A DNA stretch of 64,000 nt from Alopecurus myosuroides (taxonomy: Eukaryota > Streptophyta > Magnoliopsida > Poales > Poaceae). Shown one piece after another: positions 22,916-33,898 of the stretch. The notes beneath the pieces are model-generated. The model was given only the letters and a program-made list of their open reading frames with translations, had not been told where the DNA came from and did no database searches. A program made the translations under genes and the position numbers. The stretch is from positions 21,894,536 through 21,958,535 of the forward strand of contig CM054062.1 of the NCBI GenBank assembly GCA_028641055.1, given 5' to 3'. Within the stretch, counting starts at the first letter, position 1; the number at the start of each line of letters is the position of its first letter.

Positions 22916-25214
22916 TGTATCAAAACTACAATTAAGCTCAGGACTATCTTCCTATGGTATCTTCCGGGTAGTTTTGATACTCAGCTAGAAGCTCAGGACT
23001 ATCTTCCATCAGCATGAGATATATTGTTTTTTTATCCAACGTTGGAGCTGGTCTCCTCGTAAGAAAAATTTACTACTAGAACGAGCTGGAATTATTGAGC
23101 AAGTGAACGTATGAATTGCGTGTCAGCAAAGCGACACGCTCGAGGCTGCATTCATAACCGTACCGGATGAACCCGCCTCGGTCGGCGGCTGGATTAGCAG
23201 ACGACAACAAAGATAACGTTTAGAACCACAAGATTCAACGCAGGGAGCGATCAAGATGTACTCGTTAGCAAAATTAATTAAACACACGAGTCAAATGGAG
23301 CGATGTGGTTATCCATTGCATCAGGGTTGTACACTTGTACTATTCCGAATTTCCGATATTGCTAAGTGCTGGGCGTGCCGGGCTCCAAATTTTCCAGCCC
23401 AGGATTCTCTTGCTGGAACAGGAAAATACTATATATGTTGATCCTGGTTATAAATGCTCCTGTCTAGAAAATCGATTTTCCAACGGTTAAAAAATTCCCG
23501 AAAAAATTAGGGACATGCCTACCCATGTATTATGCAGTAGTACAAAATTTTGTAAAGAAACACTTTTTCATTTGGCCTGTGCGAAAAAGACAAATCTACA
23601 ATGTATACCCTTCTATATAGCAATGAAAATTTGTCTTTTTTTCAAAGCCAACGTGAATACAAATTCGTCCTAAAACTCACTCGCGGCGCCTTGGATTTCC
23701 ATTCCTTATAAATTTGACTTCTTACGGATTTTTTAGACTTTTACAAAATTGTTTAAATCAACATTACAAAAAGAAATACAGTGTCTTTTTCGGCGAGGTT
23801 TCGTAGCTGCACTCTGCTGAAACGTGTCTTTTTTGTCGGAAACATGCTTGCTCTGGTAGCAAAAAAAGATCATTTGCTCATACGTAGCAAAAAACCGTTT
23901 TGTCACGGAAAACAAAAAAAAGACAAACCTTGCTGGAGACCCGTAGCAAAAAAATTGCTACAGTATTAAAAGTCGATTTTCGCCGAAGATATGGCCAGGA
24001 CTCTAGCTCGCTAGCTCGCCGGAGAATCTCATAACAAAAAAGTTATACAGATATAGTAAAAACATAGACTAATTCTAGCCAAAAAAAAATTATGTTGTAG
24101 CAAAAACCCGACCCCGCCTGAGTTATTGTAAAAAGAGCAAACAAAGTAACAGTATGTAAAAAAATTCGCCGCCGCTCTAATTTTCGGAGCACCGACGCCG
24201 GCGTTCGGGAGCAATCCGTTAGTCCTATGGGAGCACCACCGCTAGGTCCTGGAGCACCGCCGTCGTTGCCCAGACGGACCTGGAGGTGGAGTTGATGGAC
24301 ACCACCAGCCGCTGGAGACACAGGAGGACCCCGACCCTTGACGCTGGACTGTAGCAAACAAAATTCTCCCGTTGTGGCCTCCATCTCCGGCGACGGCGGG
24401 GCACCGGAGAACCTATGACTTGGTATGGCAGGGCTGTCCTCGCGGAGACAAGGTTTATCAGCGCAGCGAGCTGACGACGGGAGTGTGGCGTGTCGCCGGA
24501 GGACGACGGCGAGTACGGGCTTGAGGCCCTGGCCATGGCACCTAGGGCCCGTTAGGGCACGGGTGTACCGTGGAGACGAGGGCCGGCGGCGCAATGAGAT
24601 GACGGCGGAAGTGTGCCGTGCTCGTGGGAGGACGACCGCGAAGACAGGCTTGGGGCCCAGCCATGGTGATTGGGGACAGGCTCGCGGCGGGTCGGAGCTT
24701 GAGGGGTGCGACCACCGTCGAAGGCTTGTAGCTTGATGGTTGCGGCCCCGTGTTGGAGGCGATGGAGCTCACTTTTCTCGCCGCTAAGAAGGACAGAGAG
24801 CCGCCGTGGGATTAAAAGAGGGGAAGGAGTGGACAAAGAGTCAAAGACGAACACGCATGGGAAGGGGGAAAAGAAAACGCAACGTGAGGAGATAAGGTTG
24901 GGCATACCCGTTCTCTCGCTTAGTCATGTTGAGACGTGGCGCAAGGGCAAACCCGGGGAACGCGAGGGAGCGATCCCCCGGATGATCCTAAGCGTTTTGG
25001 TAGGGAATAGGGAGACACGGCTATAGCCCTACGGAGTGAAAGCGTGAAGCACGCTGGTCTCTCTGTCTTCCACGCGAGGCTAGCTTTCATCGTTGACCAA
25101 AAACCGGCCGTCTACCACGCCGTTGGATCCTGCAATGGGGCAGATCCGAGCCGTCCCATATTGTGCAAGGTAATTTTAATATTTTGTCCACTCATAGTTC
25201 TACTAAAACAATAT
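22916..25214. other. Unassigned sequence, AT-rich then GC-rich
   Basis: 22916-24170 is AT-rich, with repeated GTAGCAAAAA-like words from about 23870. 24170-25100 is GC-rich, with two related blocks (around 24465-24545 and 24600-24670) that look like diverged copies of one segment. Similar TAGCAAA words recur at 25920-26180, so one larger DNA element may span about 23500-26250. I find no terminal repeats and no recognisable protein. Confidence 0.35.
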
Positions 25215-25798
25215 GAGCATCTCCAGCAGATCATCTATATTTTATCATCTATATCCGGCAGCCCTCCCACCTCCAGCAGCCCCGGACGTGGTGCCCGCAT
25301 CCGACCCAGCCCCTGCGCCCGTCGGCAGCGCCCCAGCCTCCCACCACCCCCCACCCCCCCACCCCTGCGCATCTGCGCCTGATGGCGGCTTCCCGAGCCC
25401 CAGCCCCTCGCCTTTGCGCACGACGGCGGCGCCCCAGCCCATGCGCCTCTGCGCGCGACGGCGGCGCTCGACGACCCTGCTCGAGCTTGGAAAAATAAAT
25501 CCAACGGGGAATCGAGGAGGACCCGTACCTGAGCGACGAATTGGGGAGGGGGGGGAGCGGCACCGACGTCTTGGTTCCTGCTGGGACCTCCGGATGCGCG
25601 CAGGAAAATTCTTCGCTCGGAGCTGTTGGTTTGGCAGATCAACTCTCCATCCCCAGATATGTCTGATGGGTAGAATTTTTTGGGGTCAGCTAAAGGTAGA
25701 TGACGACATAGCTGATCTGCCGGAAGCGGGTTTTTTTTTGCCCGTTGGTCCTCTATACGACTATAGATGTCCGTTTGGACATGCTGCTGGAGATGATC
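25215..25798. mobile_element. PIF/Harbinger-like MITE
   Basis: Inverted ends GAGCATCTCCAGCAG (25215-25229) and CTGCTGGAGATGATC (25784-25798) match in 14 of 15 positions. Flanks are TAT and TAA, an imperfect 3-bp duplication. The interior is proline/alanine-codon rich by composition but has no recognised gene. Confidence 0.6.
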
Positions 25799-26264
25799 TA
25801 AGTAGTCTTTCTTCTCCACTTAAAAAACAAAATGGTATGTCGAATTGTCCTATCCTTTCATTTAATCACAAACGATTGCAAGTATTTCCAGCAACAAAAA
25901 TATTGTTGAATAAAACAAAATTCATGCAGATTCATTTGCTACAAAAATCACCAGCTACTTCAATACAAATTCCAAGAGAAAACATATCTTTGTAGCATTT
26001 GAAAACACGTAAACATTATCAAAAAATACGAGGAAACACACAGATTTGTAGCAAATGACCAGAAAATCTTGTAACATCCGGCGTGAGATTACAAAATTAA
26101 AGGAATTTTACAACTTGGAGACACGTATTTAAATAAAAAATCATGAGGAAATACAACCTTGTACCAATCGCTTAGAAAACTTTGCAGCATTCGGGTGTGC
26201 TTTCTCAACAAAATCTGTGTGACTTTTTTTTGTTTAACCATCCATGCAAGGCTAAAAATGACGA
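25799..26264. other. AT-rich left flank of the gypsy element
   Basis: AT-rich, with TAGCAAA words like those near 23900. No gene is visible. Confidence 0.35.
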
Positions 26265-26429
26265 TGTCACGGCCGGGCCTACGGCCCACTGTAGAAGGAA
26301 TAAGTCCCAGGAAGTCACGCCAGCCCAATTGGCCCAAGCACCTGAAGTAAAATAGATGACGATAGAGGAGGGCGAACAGATTAGACTCGAGTTTGTATCT
26401 CTCGTTGTAACCAAAATACCAAAACCCCG
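26265..26429 (+). repeat. Left part of the gypsy 5' LTR
   Basis: It begins TGTCACGGCCGGG and continues, across LINE 2, at 32212. Together the parts make an LTR of about 215 bp, directly before a tRNA primer-binding site. The expected terminal CA reads TA, so the right end is approximate. Confidence 0.55.
26421..26429 (+). repeat. Candidate target duplication of LINE 2 (AAAACCCCG)
   Basis: AAAACCCCG occurs here and at 32203-32211, where it overlaps the end of the A tail. Nine bases is short for a LINE, but joining the flanks gives a continuous LTR sequence. Confidence 0.5.
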
Positions 26430-26632
26430 CAGGGACTCTAAAGATCTGAGTTTTTCCCCTAGGGTTTCAGACCTAGGGTTTTCCTGTCCTCTGGCGGCGA
26501 TCGCCAAAGTACTCATCGTAACCATCAGAGTTTCCATCGCGCCTTTGGTGGAGGCGTTACACCCTCTGCATACCGGCCTTCGGTGTTTCTTAGGGTCCTG
26601 TTGTTCTGAGAGTTCCGCTCGCTAGATTTGCC

Positions 26633-28021
26633 ATGGCGGATACTGAAGGTCGTCCTCGGGCGGGGATGACGGAGGAAGCGATTAATCTCCTTGAGCGATT
26701 ACATCTGGAAGAAAACGAACTCGATGATCTAATCTAGGAGGATGAGGCGGATGATCCGGGAGATAAACCAAAGTGGCTTGCCCTGGCTAGGGTTTTGACA
26801 TCAAAATCTTTTAGTCAAGGAGCACTGATTGCTGACATGAGAGCTGCGTGGAATCCGGCGCAGCAGGTAACATGGAGGCGCATAAATCCGAATTTGTTCT
26901 CGATACAATTCAGTTGCCTGGCGGATTGGAACAAGGCAATACATCAGGGGCCGTGGGAGTTTAGAGGGTTTGGAGCTCTGATCATGGCAGACTATGATGG
27001 CTTCTCCAATCCTGAAGATATCAAATTAGATAAATTGGAAACGTGGTGCCAAATCCACAAGCTCCCTGATGTTGTACTCAAGAACGAAAACTTTGTCAAG
27101 AACATGGCAAAACGTATAGGAGAAGTTCAAGAACTGCAGATAACTCTCCCGAGCGGATTCATTGGACAATTTATTCGAGCTCGGGTGAAAGTGGATGTTA
27201 ACCAGAAATTGACAAGGTTTGTAAGCTTTACGAAATCTGGGAAAACACAGTTCTTTCAAGTCAAATATGAGAAGCTGCCCCAGTTTTGTTATGCTTGCGG
27301 GAAAATGGGCCATTGGCACCAAGAATGTGGATCTGGAGAATTTGAAGAGGATAAGCTTGAATGGGGTCCATTTATTCTAGCCCCCCGGAGGGGTAGAGGG
27401 ATTGGACGTGGTGGCAGACAACAGCGTGATGGGGGTAGAGGACGTGGTGAATTTCCAAACCATACTGAATCTGGCCGTGGTAGAGGGGGCTTTGGTAGAG
27501 GAGATGGGGATCGAGGCAATACGGTACGCTTAAATGATACTTCTGATGAATATTTTGATCCTGCACATCACAGTTGGCGATGGAACAGTAATACTCAAGT
27601 CATCACAGATGAAAACGAGTCGAAGGGGAACTTACTGGATATAGCTCCATTTGCGAAAAAACGCCTAGCTATGGGATCTGGTACTGTGACTACAGGTAAT
27701 GTGTTGACGACGGCGACTGATAAATCTTATTTTGTAGTACAGAGAGTGGATCAATTGGAAAAGGGGCAGGACACACCCAATGATCCGAAAACAACTCCTC
27801 AGAAAAATCTGAACAAAAAGAAACTCAAGGCTCAGAATGGTGTAGCTATTGATTCTATGGATATGCTTTTGCAAGGAACTGACGATGATATGAATGCATC
27901 TGCAACAAATTCTGCTCAGGGGATGGAAGAAGAACCAACAATACAACAAATCGAAGGTGGAGCTAACTCCTCTTCACTAGGATCGGCGGGCTCCCGGGAG
28001 GAGTCCGTCCGGTCGCAATGA
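26633..28021 (+). pseudogene. LINE 2 ORF1, gag-like RNA-binding protein, one stop
   Basis: The frame starts at ATG 26633 (MADTEGRPRAG) and stays open to TGA 28019-28021 except for one in-frame TAG at 26735-26737 (codon 35). An internal ATG at 26795 could restart it. A DUF4283 domain occupies about residues 50-200. A zf-CCHC_4 knuckle, CYACGKMGHWHQEC, lies at about 27287-27328. A Gly/Arg-rich RGRG region (27388-27520) and an acidic tail follow. The terminal TGA overlaps the ATG of ORF2. The family role is RNA packaging. Confidence 0.8.
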
Positions 28022-31000
28022 AACTCTTATCTTGGAACTGCCGTGGCTTGGGCAATGCGGCGGCAGTTCGAGCGCTTCTGGATGTCCTGAAGCGTTATAA
28101 TCCTGACGTAATTTTCTTAATGGAGACCCATATCGATCAGCATCAAGCTGATTGCATTCGTAGACAAATTAAAATGGAGTTTACTATTATACAACCAAGT
28201 GATGGAAGACGTGGGGGAATCTTATTGTGGTGGAAGGCAGAGATTAAGATTAATCAAATCTATGCTTGCCCAAACTATATTGATGTGAGAGTTGAGGAAG
28301 AACATGATAAAATCTGGAGGTTTACTGGTATGTATGGGGAGTTTAAATGGACTGAGAAGCACAAAACTTGGGACAGACTGAGATCGATTTACCAGCAAAA
28401 CAATCTCCCCTGGTTAGTTTTGGGTGATCTTAATGAGATACTCTACTCTCATGAAAAAGAGGGTGGCAGAGTTAGACCAGAGAGATTTACCAAGGCTTTT
28501 CATGATGCTATTGACAACTGCGAACTTGATGATGTTGGTTTTATTGGAGATCCCTTCACATGGCATAGGGGAGTGATGAGAGAACGGCTAGACAGAGGGC
28601 TTGCTAATGCTAGTTGGAGACAAATGCAGTCACGTGCGGCCATTATACATTTGGAGTATAATCATTCGTACCACCGACCGATTATGTTAGATACTGACTA
28701 CTATGCACCAAATTCTAGTGGTCCAAGAAGAATTCCTAACTTTGAAGCAAAATGGTTTAAAGAAGAAGGTTTCAATGATATAGTCAAAGATCAGTGGCTC
28801 GCTGCAGCCTCGGGGGATGAGGTGATCGACGTGCTGGACCATTTAAAGGCCATGCATGCAGGCTTACATGCATGGGATCACCGGGTACTGAGGAAACCGA
28901 AACAACGGCTCCGGAGAGCACAGCGTGAGTTGGAGGCGATCATGCGGGGTCCCATTACAGCAGACTATGAATCAAAGAAATATGAACTTGCTCAGCTCAT
29001 TGAAAATTTATTAGAGCAAGAAGAGATAAAATGGTGCCAACGTTCTCGCGCAAACTGGCTTCAAAACGGAGATAAAAATACCTCCTTTTTTCACAGCTTT
29101 GCTTCGGCTAGGAGGAAACGCAATTTCATAAAGAGGCTCAAGAATCCTGATGGAGATTTTATCGAGGGAACAGAGGCTCTTAACCCTATTATTCTTGATT
29201 ATTTTTCTCAATTGTTTTCTTCGGAGTCTAACATAACTGATCAGTCTTTTCTTGACAAAATAGGCCCAAAAGTATCACAGGAGATGAATACTGCATTGAT
29301 GGAACCATTTACTGACAGTGATGTTAGGAAGGCAGCTTTTAGCATTGGAGACCTAAAAGCTCCCGGTCCGGATGGTCTCCATGCGCTTTTCTACAAAAAG
29401 TTTTGGCATCTGGTTGGTAATGATATTACCCAGGCTGTTTTACACGCGATCAATGAGAAATCTATTCCTGCTGGTTGGAACGAGACCGTGGTTGTACTGA
29501 TTCCTAAAACTGAAAACCCGGAGGAGGTATCACAGTTCAGACCCATCTCTCTTTGTAATGTGGTATACAAAATAATCTCGAAGATGCTAACGGCAAGACT
29601 GAAGGTTATTCTGCCAGATATTATTTCTCCTACTCAAAGTGCGTTTGTTCCTGGAAGGCTTATTACTGATAATATCCTTGTGGCTTATGAATGTGTCCAC
29701 AAGATCAAGAATAAAAGGAAAGGTAAAACTGGTCTTTGTGCTGTTAAGCTTGATATGCATAAAGCGTACGACAGGGTTGAGTGGAGTTTCTTAAGGAAAG
29801 TTATGATCCAAATGGGTTTTGATGAGAATTGGGTGAATTTAATTATGGCTTGTGTTTCATCAGTTTCCTACTCAGTCAGATTCAATTCCCAACTAACGGA
29901 AAATTTATTCCAACAAGAGGTATTCGACAAGGGGACCCTCTATCCCCTTATTTGTTCTTGTTTTGTGCAGAAGGGTTATCAAGCGCGCTGTTGCACGCAG
30001 AGGAGATTGGTGCCATAGAAGGAGTTAAGGTGTGCAGGAATGCACCGTCAGTTTCACACCTGTTATTCGCTGACGATTCCTTAATCCTCCTCAAAGCTGA
30101 TTTAAATAATGCAATCTCGTTGCAACAAGTCCTTGATTCTTACTGTGATAATTCGGGACAACGTATAAGTGTGGCCAAATCTAGTATATATTTCAGCCCA
30201 AATACGACTGTTGATGAGAAGGTAAATATTTGCAATACACTTCATATTAATACGGAGGCTCTGTCTGATAAGTATTTGGGCCTTCTAGCAATTGTTGGAG
30301 CTGATAGAAGTGATTGTTTTTTGCATTTTGTGGAGAGGATCATGCAAAGAATTAAAGGTTGGAAGGAAAAACAACTATCCATTGGTGGGAAGGAGATTCT
30401 CTTAAAGGCTATTGCCCAATCAATTCCTGTTTATGCAATGTCGGTCTTTCTCTTGCCTAAAAAAGTTTGCAAAAAGATCACGAATGTCATTGCACAATTT
30501 TGGTGGGGTGACGATGATCAGGGAAAGAAAATGCATTGGTACGCATGGTGGAAATTGTGTTTTCCAAAGAAAGATGGAGGTATGGGATTTAGAGATTTAC
30601 ACTCTTTTAATCTTGCTCTCCTAGCAAAACAGGTTTGGAGGTTAATTGATGAACCAAACTCCCTATGTGCTAGAATTCTAAAAGCAAAATATTATCCAAA
30701 CAATGATATTCTCCAAGCAGGATCAAAATCGGGTTCATGTTTCACATGGCAAAGTATAGTGGCTGGCATCAAAACTTTCAAAAGGGGGCTGCATTTGGAG
30801 AATTGGTAATGGAGATTCGGTTAACATATGGAGTGATCCCTGGATTCCAAGTAGTCCTGATAGGAAAATCTTAACTCCTAAAGGAAATTGTATCCTCAAC
30901 TATGTGTCTGATCTGATCAATCCAATTACTGGGATGTGGGATCAGGAGCTAATTAACTCTATCTTTCACCCTATTGATGTGAACAGAATATTGGAAATTC

Positions 31001-32084
31001 CGGTGACTTTGAATGCTTTTGATGACTTCTTGGGATGGAGAGGTACTAGGTCTGGTACTTTCTCGGTGCGATCAGCATACCATATTGAATGGCGCCACCA
31101 GTTTAATGGAGTGTCCTGCCGATCACTTATACAAGGTACTTCTGTTAACAATCCTATTTGGAAAATTCTGTGGAAATTGAAAGTTTCAGCAAAGATAAAG
31201 ATCTTTTGTTGGAGAGTTTTGCATGGCATCATCCCAGTAAAAAATATCTTACTCAATCGTCACATTGGTTCTAGTGATATATGCCCGGTTTGCAATCAGG
31301 AACCTGAAGATATTATGCATATGATTTTTAAATGCCCCGTAACTGTAACTATATGGCGCCAGCTTGGACTTCAAGATGTTATAAATAATGAAATCCGTGA
31401 TGATCGATCGGGTTCAGTGGTTCTGCAAGAAATCCTTAAACTGCCCCCGGTTACTGTTCCTGGCTATGACAAGATCAGAATACAAGATACAGTTGCTGTC
31501 GCTGCTTGGTACCTTTGGTGGCTTAGACGTCGACGTACCCATGGATAATCAGTGCCTCCGGAAAACAAAATTGTTGCTTCAATCTTGGCAATTACGTGGG
31601 AAAAACCGGGTGCTGGTTACATTAAGATAAATGTTGATGCTGCATTTGCAATTGAGGATCGATCTGGTGCTATTGGCGTGGTCTTGAGGGATAGCCAGGG
31701 GGTTTTGTGGCAGCTTCTACATCTTTCATATCGCATGTGGCGTCGTCTTCAGTGGCGGAAGCTTTGGCTATGCTCCATGGACTCCAGGTAGCTAATAATC
31801 TGGGTTTTAGCAAGATACAAGCTGAGTCTGATAATCTGGAAGTGATCCAACTATGCATGGGTGAGGAGAGAATTTGCAATGAAGCCATAGCGGTGTATGC
31901 TGATATTATTTCAACGGCAGGTTTAATTGGTTATGTCTCTTTTAGTCATTGCAGAAGGGAAACGAATGAAGTGGCTCATGCTCTTGCTAGGAATTGTTTT
32001 GCAAATAAAATTTCGTGTAACTGGGACGATGATCCCCCTAGATTTATTCTTGATAAACTTCTGAACGATGTTAGTATGATTTGA
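28018..32084 (+). pseudogene. LINE 2 ORF2, endonuclease, RT and RNase H, frameshifted
   Basis: ATG at 28018 overlaps the ORF1 stop as ATGA. Domains in order are: endonuclease (MKLLSWNCRGLGNA, then WLVLGDLNEIL; 28018-28700), linker, and reverse transcriptase (LKAPGPDGLHALFYKKFW, FRPISLCNVVYKIISK, KLDMHKAYDRVEW; then in the next frame RQGDPLSPYLFLF and FADDSLILL, about 29930-30090). A zf-RVT block (CPVCNQEPEDIMHMIFKC, about 31280) and a type-I RNase H (INVDAAFA at 31630; AESDNLEV at 31823) follow. Frame changes occur near 29900, 30805 and 31705, with a stop at 31546-31548. It ends at TGA 32082-32084. A handful of lesions in 4 kb suggests fairly recent loss. Confidence 0.85.
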
Positions 32085-32196
32085 TTGAGAGGCAGCAAGT
32101 ATCTTACGCACTCTTTTCCTTGTCAGTGTACCTTTGGGGACTGGCAAGGTTTTTAATGAGGCGGCTTGCTGACCTAATATATATGGTTTAAATTTC

Positions 32197-32206
32197 AAAA
32201 AAAAAA
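32197..32206 (+). other. Poly(A) tail of LINE 2
   Basis: Ten A residues follow the 3' UTR, directly before the continuation of the gypsy LTR. Confidence 0.8.
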
Positions 32207-32265
32207 CCCCGTTGTGAAACTCTGTACTGTTTCGGTGATGAAATCGTGAGAGAGAGTGTAAAAAA

Positions 32266-32279
32266 TGGTATCGTGAGCC
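32266..32279 (+). promoter_or_regulatory. Gypsy primer-binding site
   Basis: TGGTATCGTGAGCC resembles the initiator-Met tRNA site TGGTATCAGAGC and lies three bases after the presumed LTR end. It sets the plus-strand orientation of the gypsy element. Confidence 0.6.
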
Positions 32280-32445
32280 TTTTTTCGATCCCCGGGCTTC
32301 GCTTGATCTGTAAATCCGCGTGTGATTGGCTGTGATTTTTGAATTGAGGCTGTAATTCCTATTTCGTGGTACGATCGCGTCACCGTGGTTCAGTTCTGGC
32401 GCCCAGGAAAAAGCTCTCGGCGGTGGAATCGCAGATTGCGGCCGC

Positions 32446-32448
32446 AGT
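32446..32448 (+). repeat. Target duplication AGT, left of CACTA 2
   Basis: AGT here and at 35417-35419. Joining the flanks restores the gypsy leader that ends just before the gag ATG. Confidence 0.85.
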
Positions 32449-32784
32449 CACTGGTAGAAAAAGGCCTTTAGTCCGGGTTCGCGAAGGCCAATAGTCCCGG
32501 CCGCGCAACCGGGACTAAATATGTGCGACTAATGGCAACCCCCTTTAGTCGCGCCGTTTACGGACCGAGACTAAAGGCCCGCCACGTGGGCAGTGGGCGT
32601 GCGCCGGAGGCGGGAGGACCTTTAGTCCCGGTTTTTGACACGAACCGGGACTACTGGCTATTTCGTTATTTCTTTAATTCATTTGGGTTTCTAATTATTT
32701 TTCACTCCAATTTTTCACTCCTTTTTTTCAGAATTTTTATTATTTGCTTAGTGTCTAACTACAATTATCTCTAGTCAAGTTACT

Positions 32785-32877
32785 TACTCGTGGTCAAACT
32801 TCCCGCTCGGTCACCCGTCCTCGCACTACTCTAGCACTAGCACGCTTAACTTCTGAGTTCCATCCCGTACCGCATCC
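32785..32877 (-). ncRNA. 5S rRNA-derived module in CACTA 2
   Basis: Read on the minus strand from 32877 it starts GGATGCGGTA, like the 5' end of plant 5S rRNA. It lacks about 20 bases and continues with GAAGTTAAGCGTGCT (A box), an intermediate-element-like GAGTAGT, and AGGACGGGTGACC (C box). It ends GGGAAGTTTGAC. It points to the left terminus, about 344 bp away. The A box is unaltered and the C box has a single change, so it is the better preserved of the two modules. It is not a full 5S gene. Confidence 0.8.
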
Positions 32878-33060
32878 AAGTGTTTCGCACGCATATATGT
32901 GATACTAGTATCATATCAATCTATTAACATGTTGGTCGATGCCACATTTTTTTATTGTCTGAATTTCAAATAAATCTTTTAATAAACAAAAGTAATGATG
33001 TAATTAATAATTTTGAATAAATAAATAAACATTAACTTTTTAATTTGTATTATTTTTAAA

Positions 33061-33275
33061 AAATATTCAGAAAAATAAAACTAATTCATTTAAGAATCTT
33101 AAAAATACAAATAATATATCAAAATATTCAGAAAAATAAAACTAATTCATTTTAAAATCTTAGAAATACAAATAATATATCAAATAATTCAGAAAAATAA
33201 AACTAATTCATTTTAAAATCTTAAAAATACAAATAATATATCATAAAATTCAGAAAAATAAAACTAATTCATTTT
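33061..33275 (+). repeat. AT-rich tandem repeat, period about 60 bp
   Basis: Three and a half copies of a unit containing CAGAAAAATAAAACTAATTC and ACAAATAATATATC, differing by a few bases each. It is internal to CACTA 2 and has no coding content. Confidence 0.85.
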
Positions 33276-33898
33276 CCCCTTTCCTAAGTTCAAAATAAAA
33301 TCTGATAAAATTCATGAATCAAACCATATGAAATCTAAACCATATAAAATTTGCAGATCTAAGTTATGACTATTATTTTGGACACAAGAACTGTTTTGGC
33401 AATGACTATCTGTGATAAAATTTGCAGATATAGAAACAGTAGTTTTTCTGTTTTGTTTTCTTGATGTGTTTTTGTTTGTTTTGGAATGTGTGTTTGATAA
33501 TATCTTGCTTCCTAGCTTGTATAGAGTGTTAGGACTTGATATTAGGTTGTTTGCTTGCAGAACATCTAACTTAGAAAGTGTGTGCATGATTGGAAACTCA
33601 AATAAAAATGGAACTAGCATTTGTTACTTTCTAGTTTTAATATTTTGGAATTGTGTGTGAGCTAGATCTTTGTGTGATTGCTTTAGTAAATTTTGTGCTT
33701 TGTTTAACCCGTGATTTTATTTGAGCCATTACATAACATAGCGGTACATATATATATATATATCCATTACATAGTATAGAAATAATATAGATAGGAATTA
33801 ATATAGAAATAATATAGGAATTAATAGATCCATTACATAATATATCCATTACATAATATAGAACGCAACATAGCAAATGCGGTACACACAAACAACAT

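Larger units (their letters stand above)
26430..32202 (+). mobile_element. LINE 2, near full length with poly(A) tail
   Basis: A 5.8-kb plant L1-type element inserted in the gypsy LTR. It has ORF1 (DUF4283 and CCHC knuckle), ORF2 (endonuclease, reverse transcriptase, zf-RVT, RNase H), a short 3' UTR and an A run at 32197-32206. It has far fewer lesions than LINE 1 and is AT-richer, so it belongs to another family. The 5' end rests on the short target duplication. Confidence 0.8.

Noticed and set aside
24043..24594. Minus-strand frame of 183 codons
   Set aside because: GC-rich shadow without recognisable domain, start context or splice support.
25213..25995. Plus-strand proline-rich frame of 260 codons
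   Set aside because: Starts at the MITE end and is proline/alanine/serine rich by composition; no domain; frames are open on both strands.
32785..32877. A functional 5S rRNA gene
   Set aside because: About 20 bases are missing, the 3' end is altered and no T-run terminator follows closely; it is derived from 5S, not a 5S gene.
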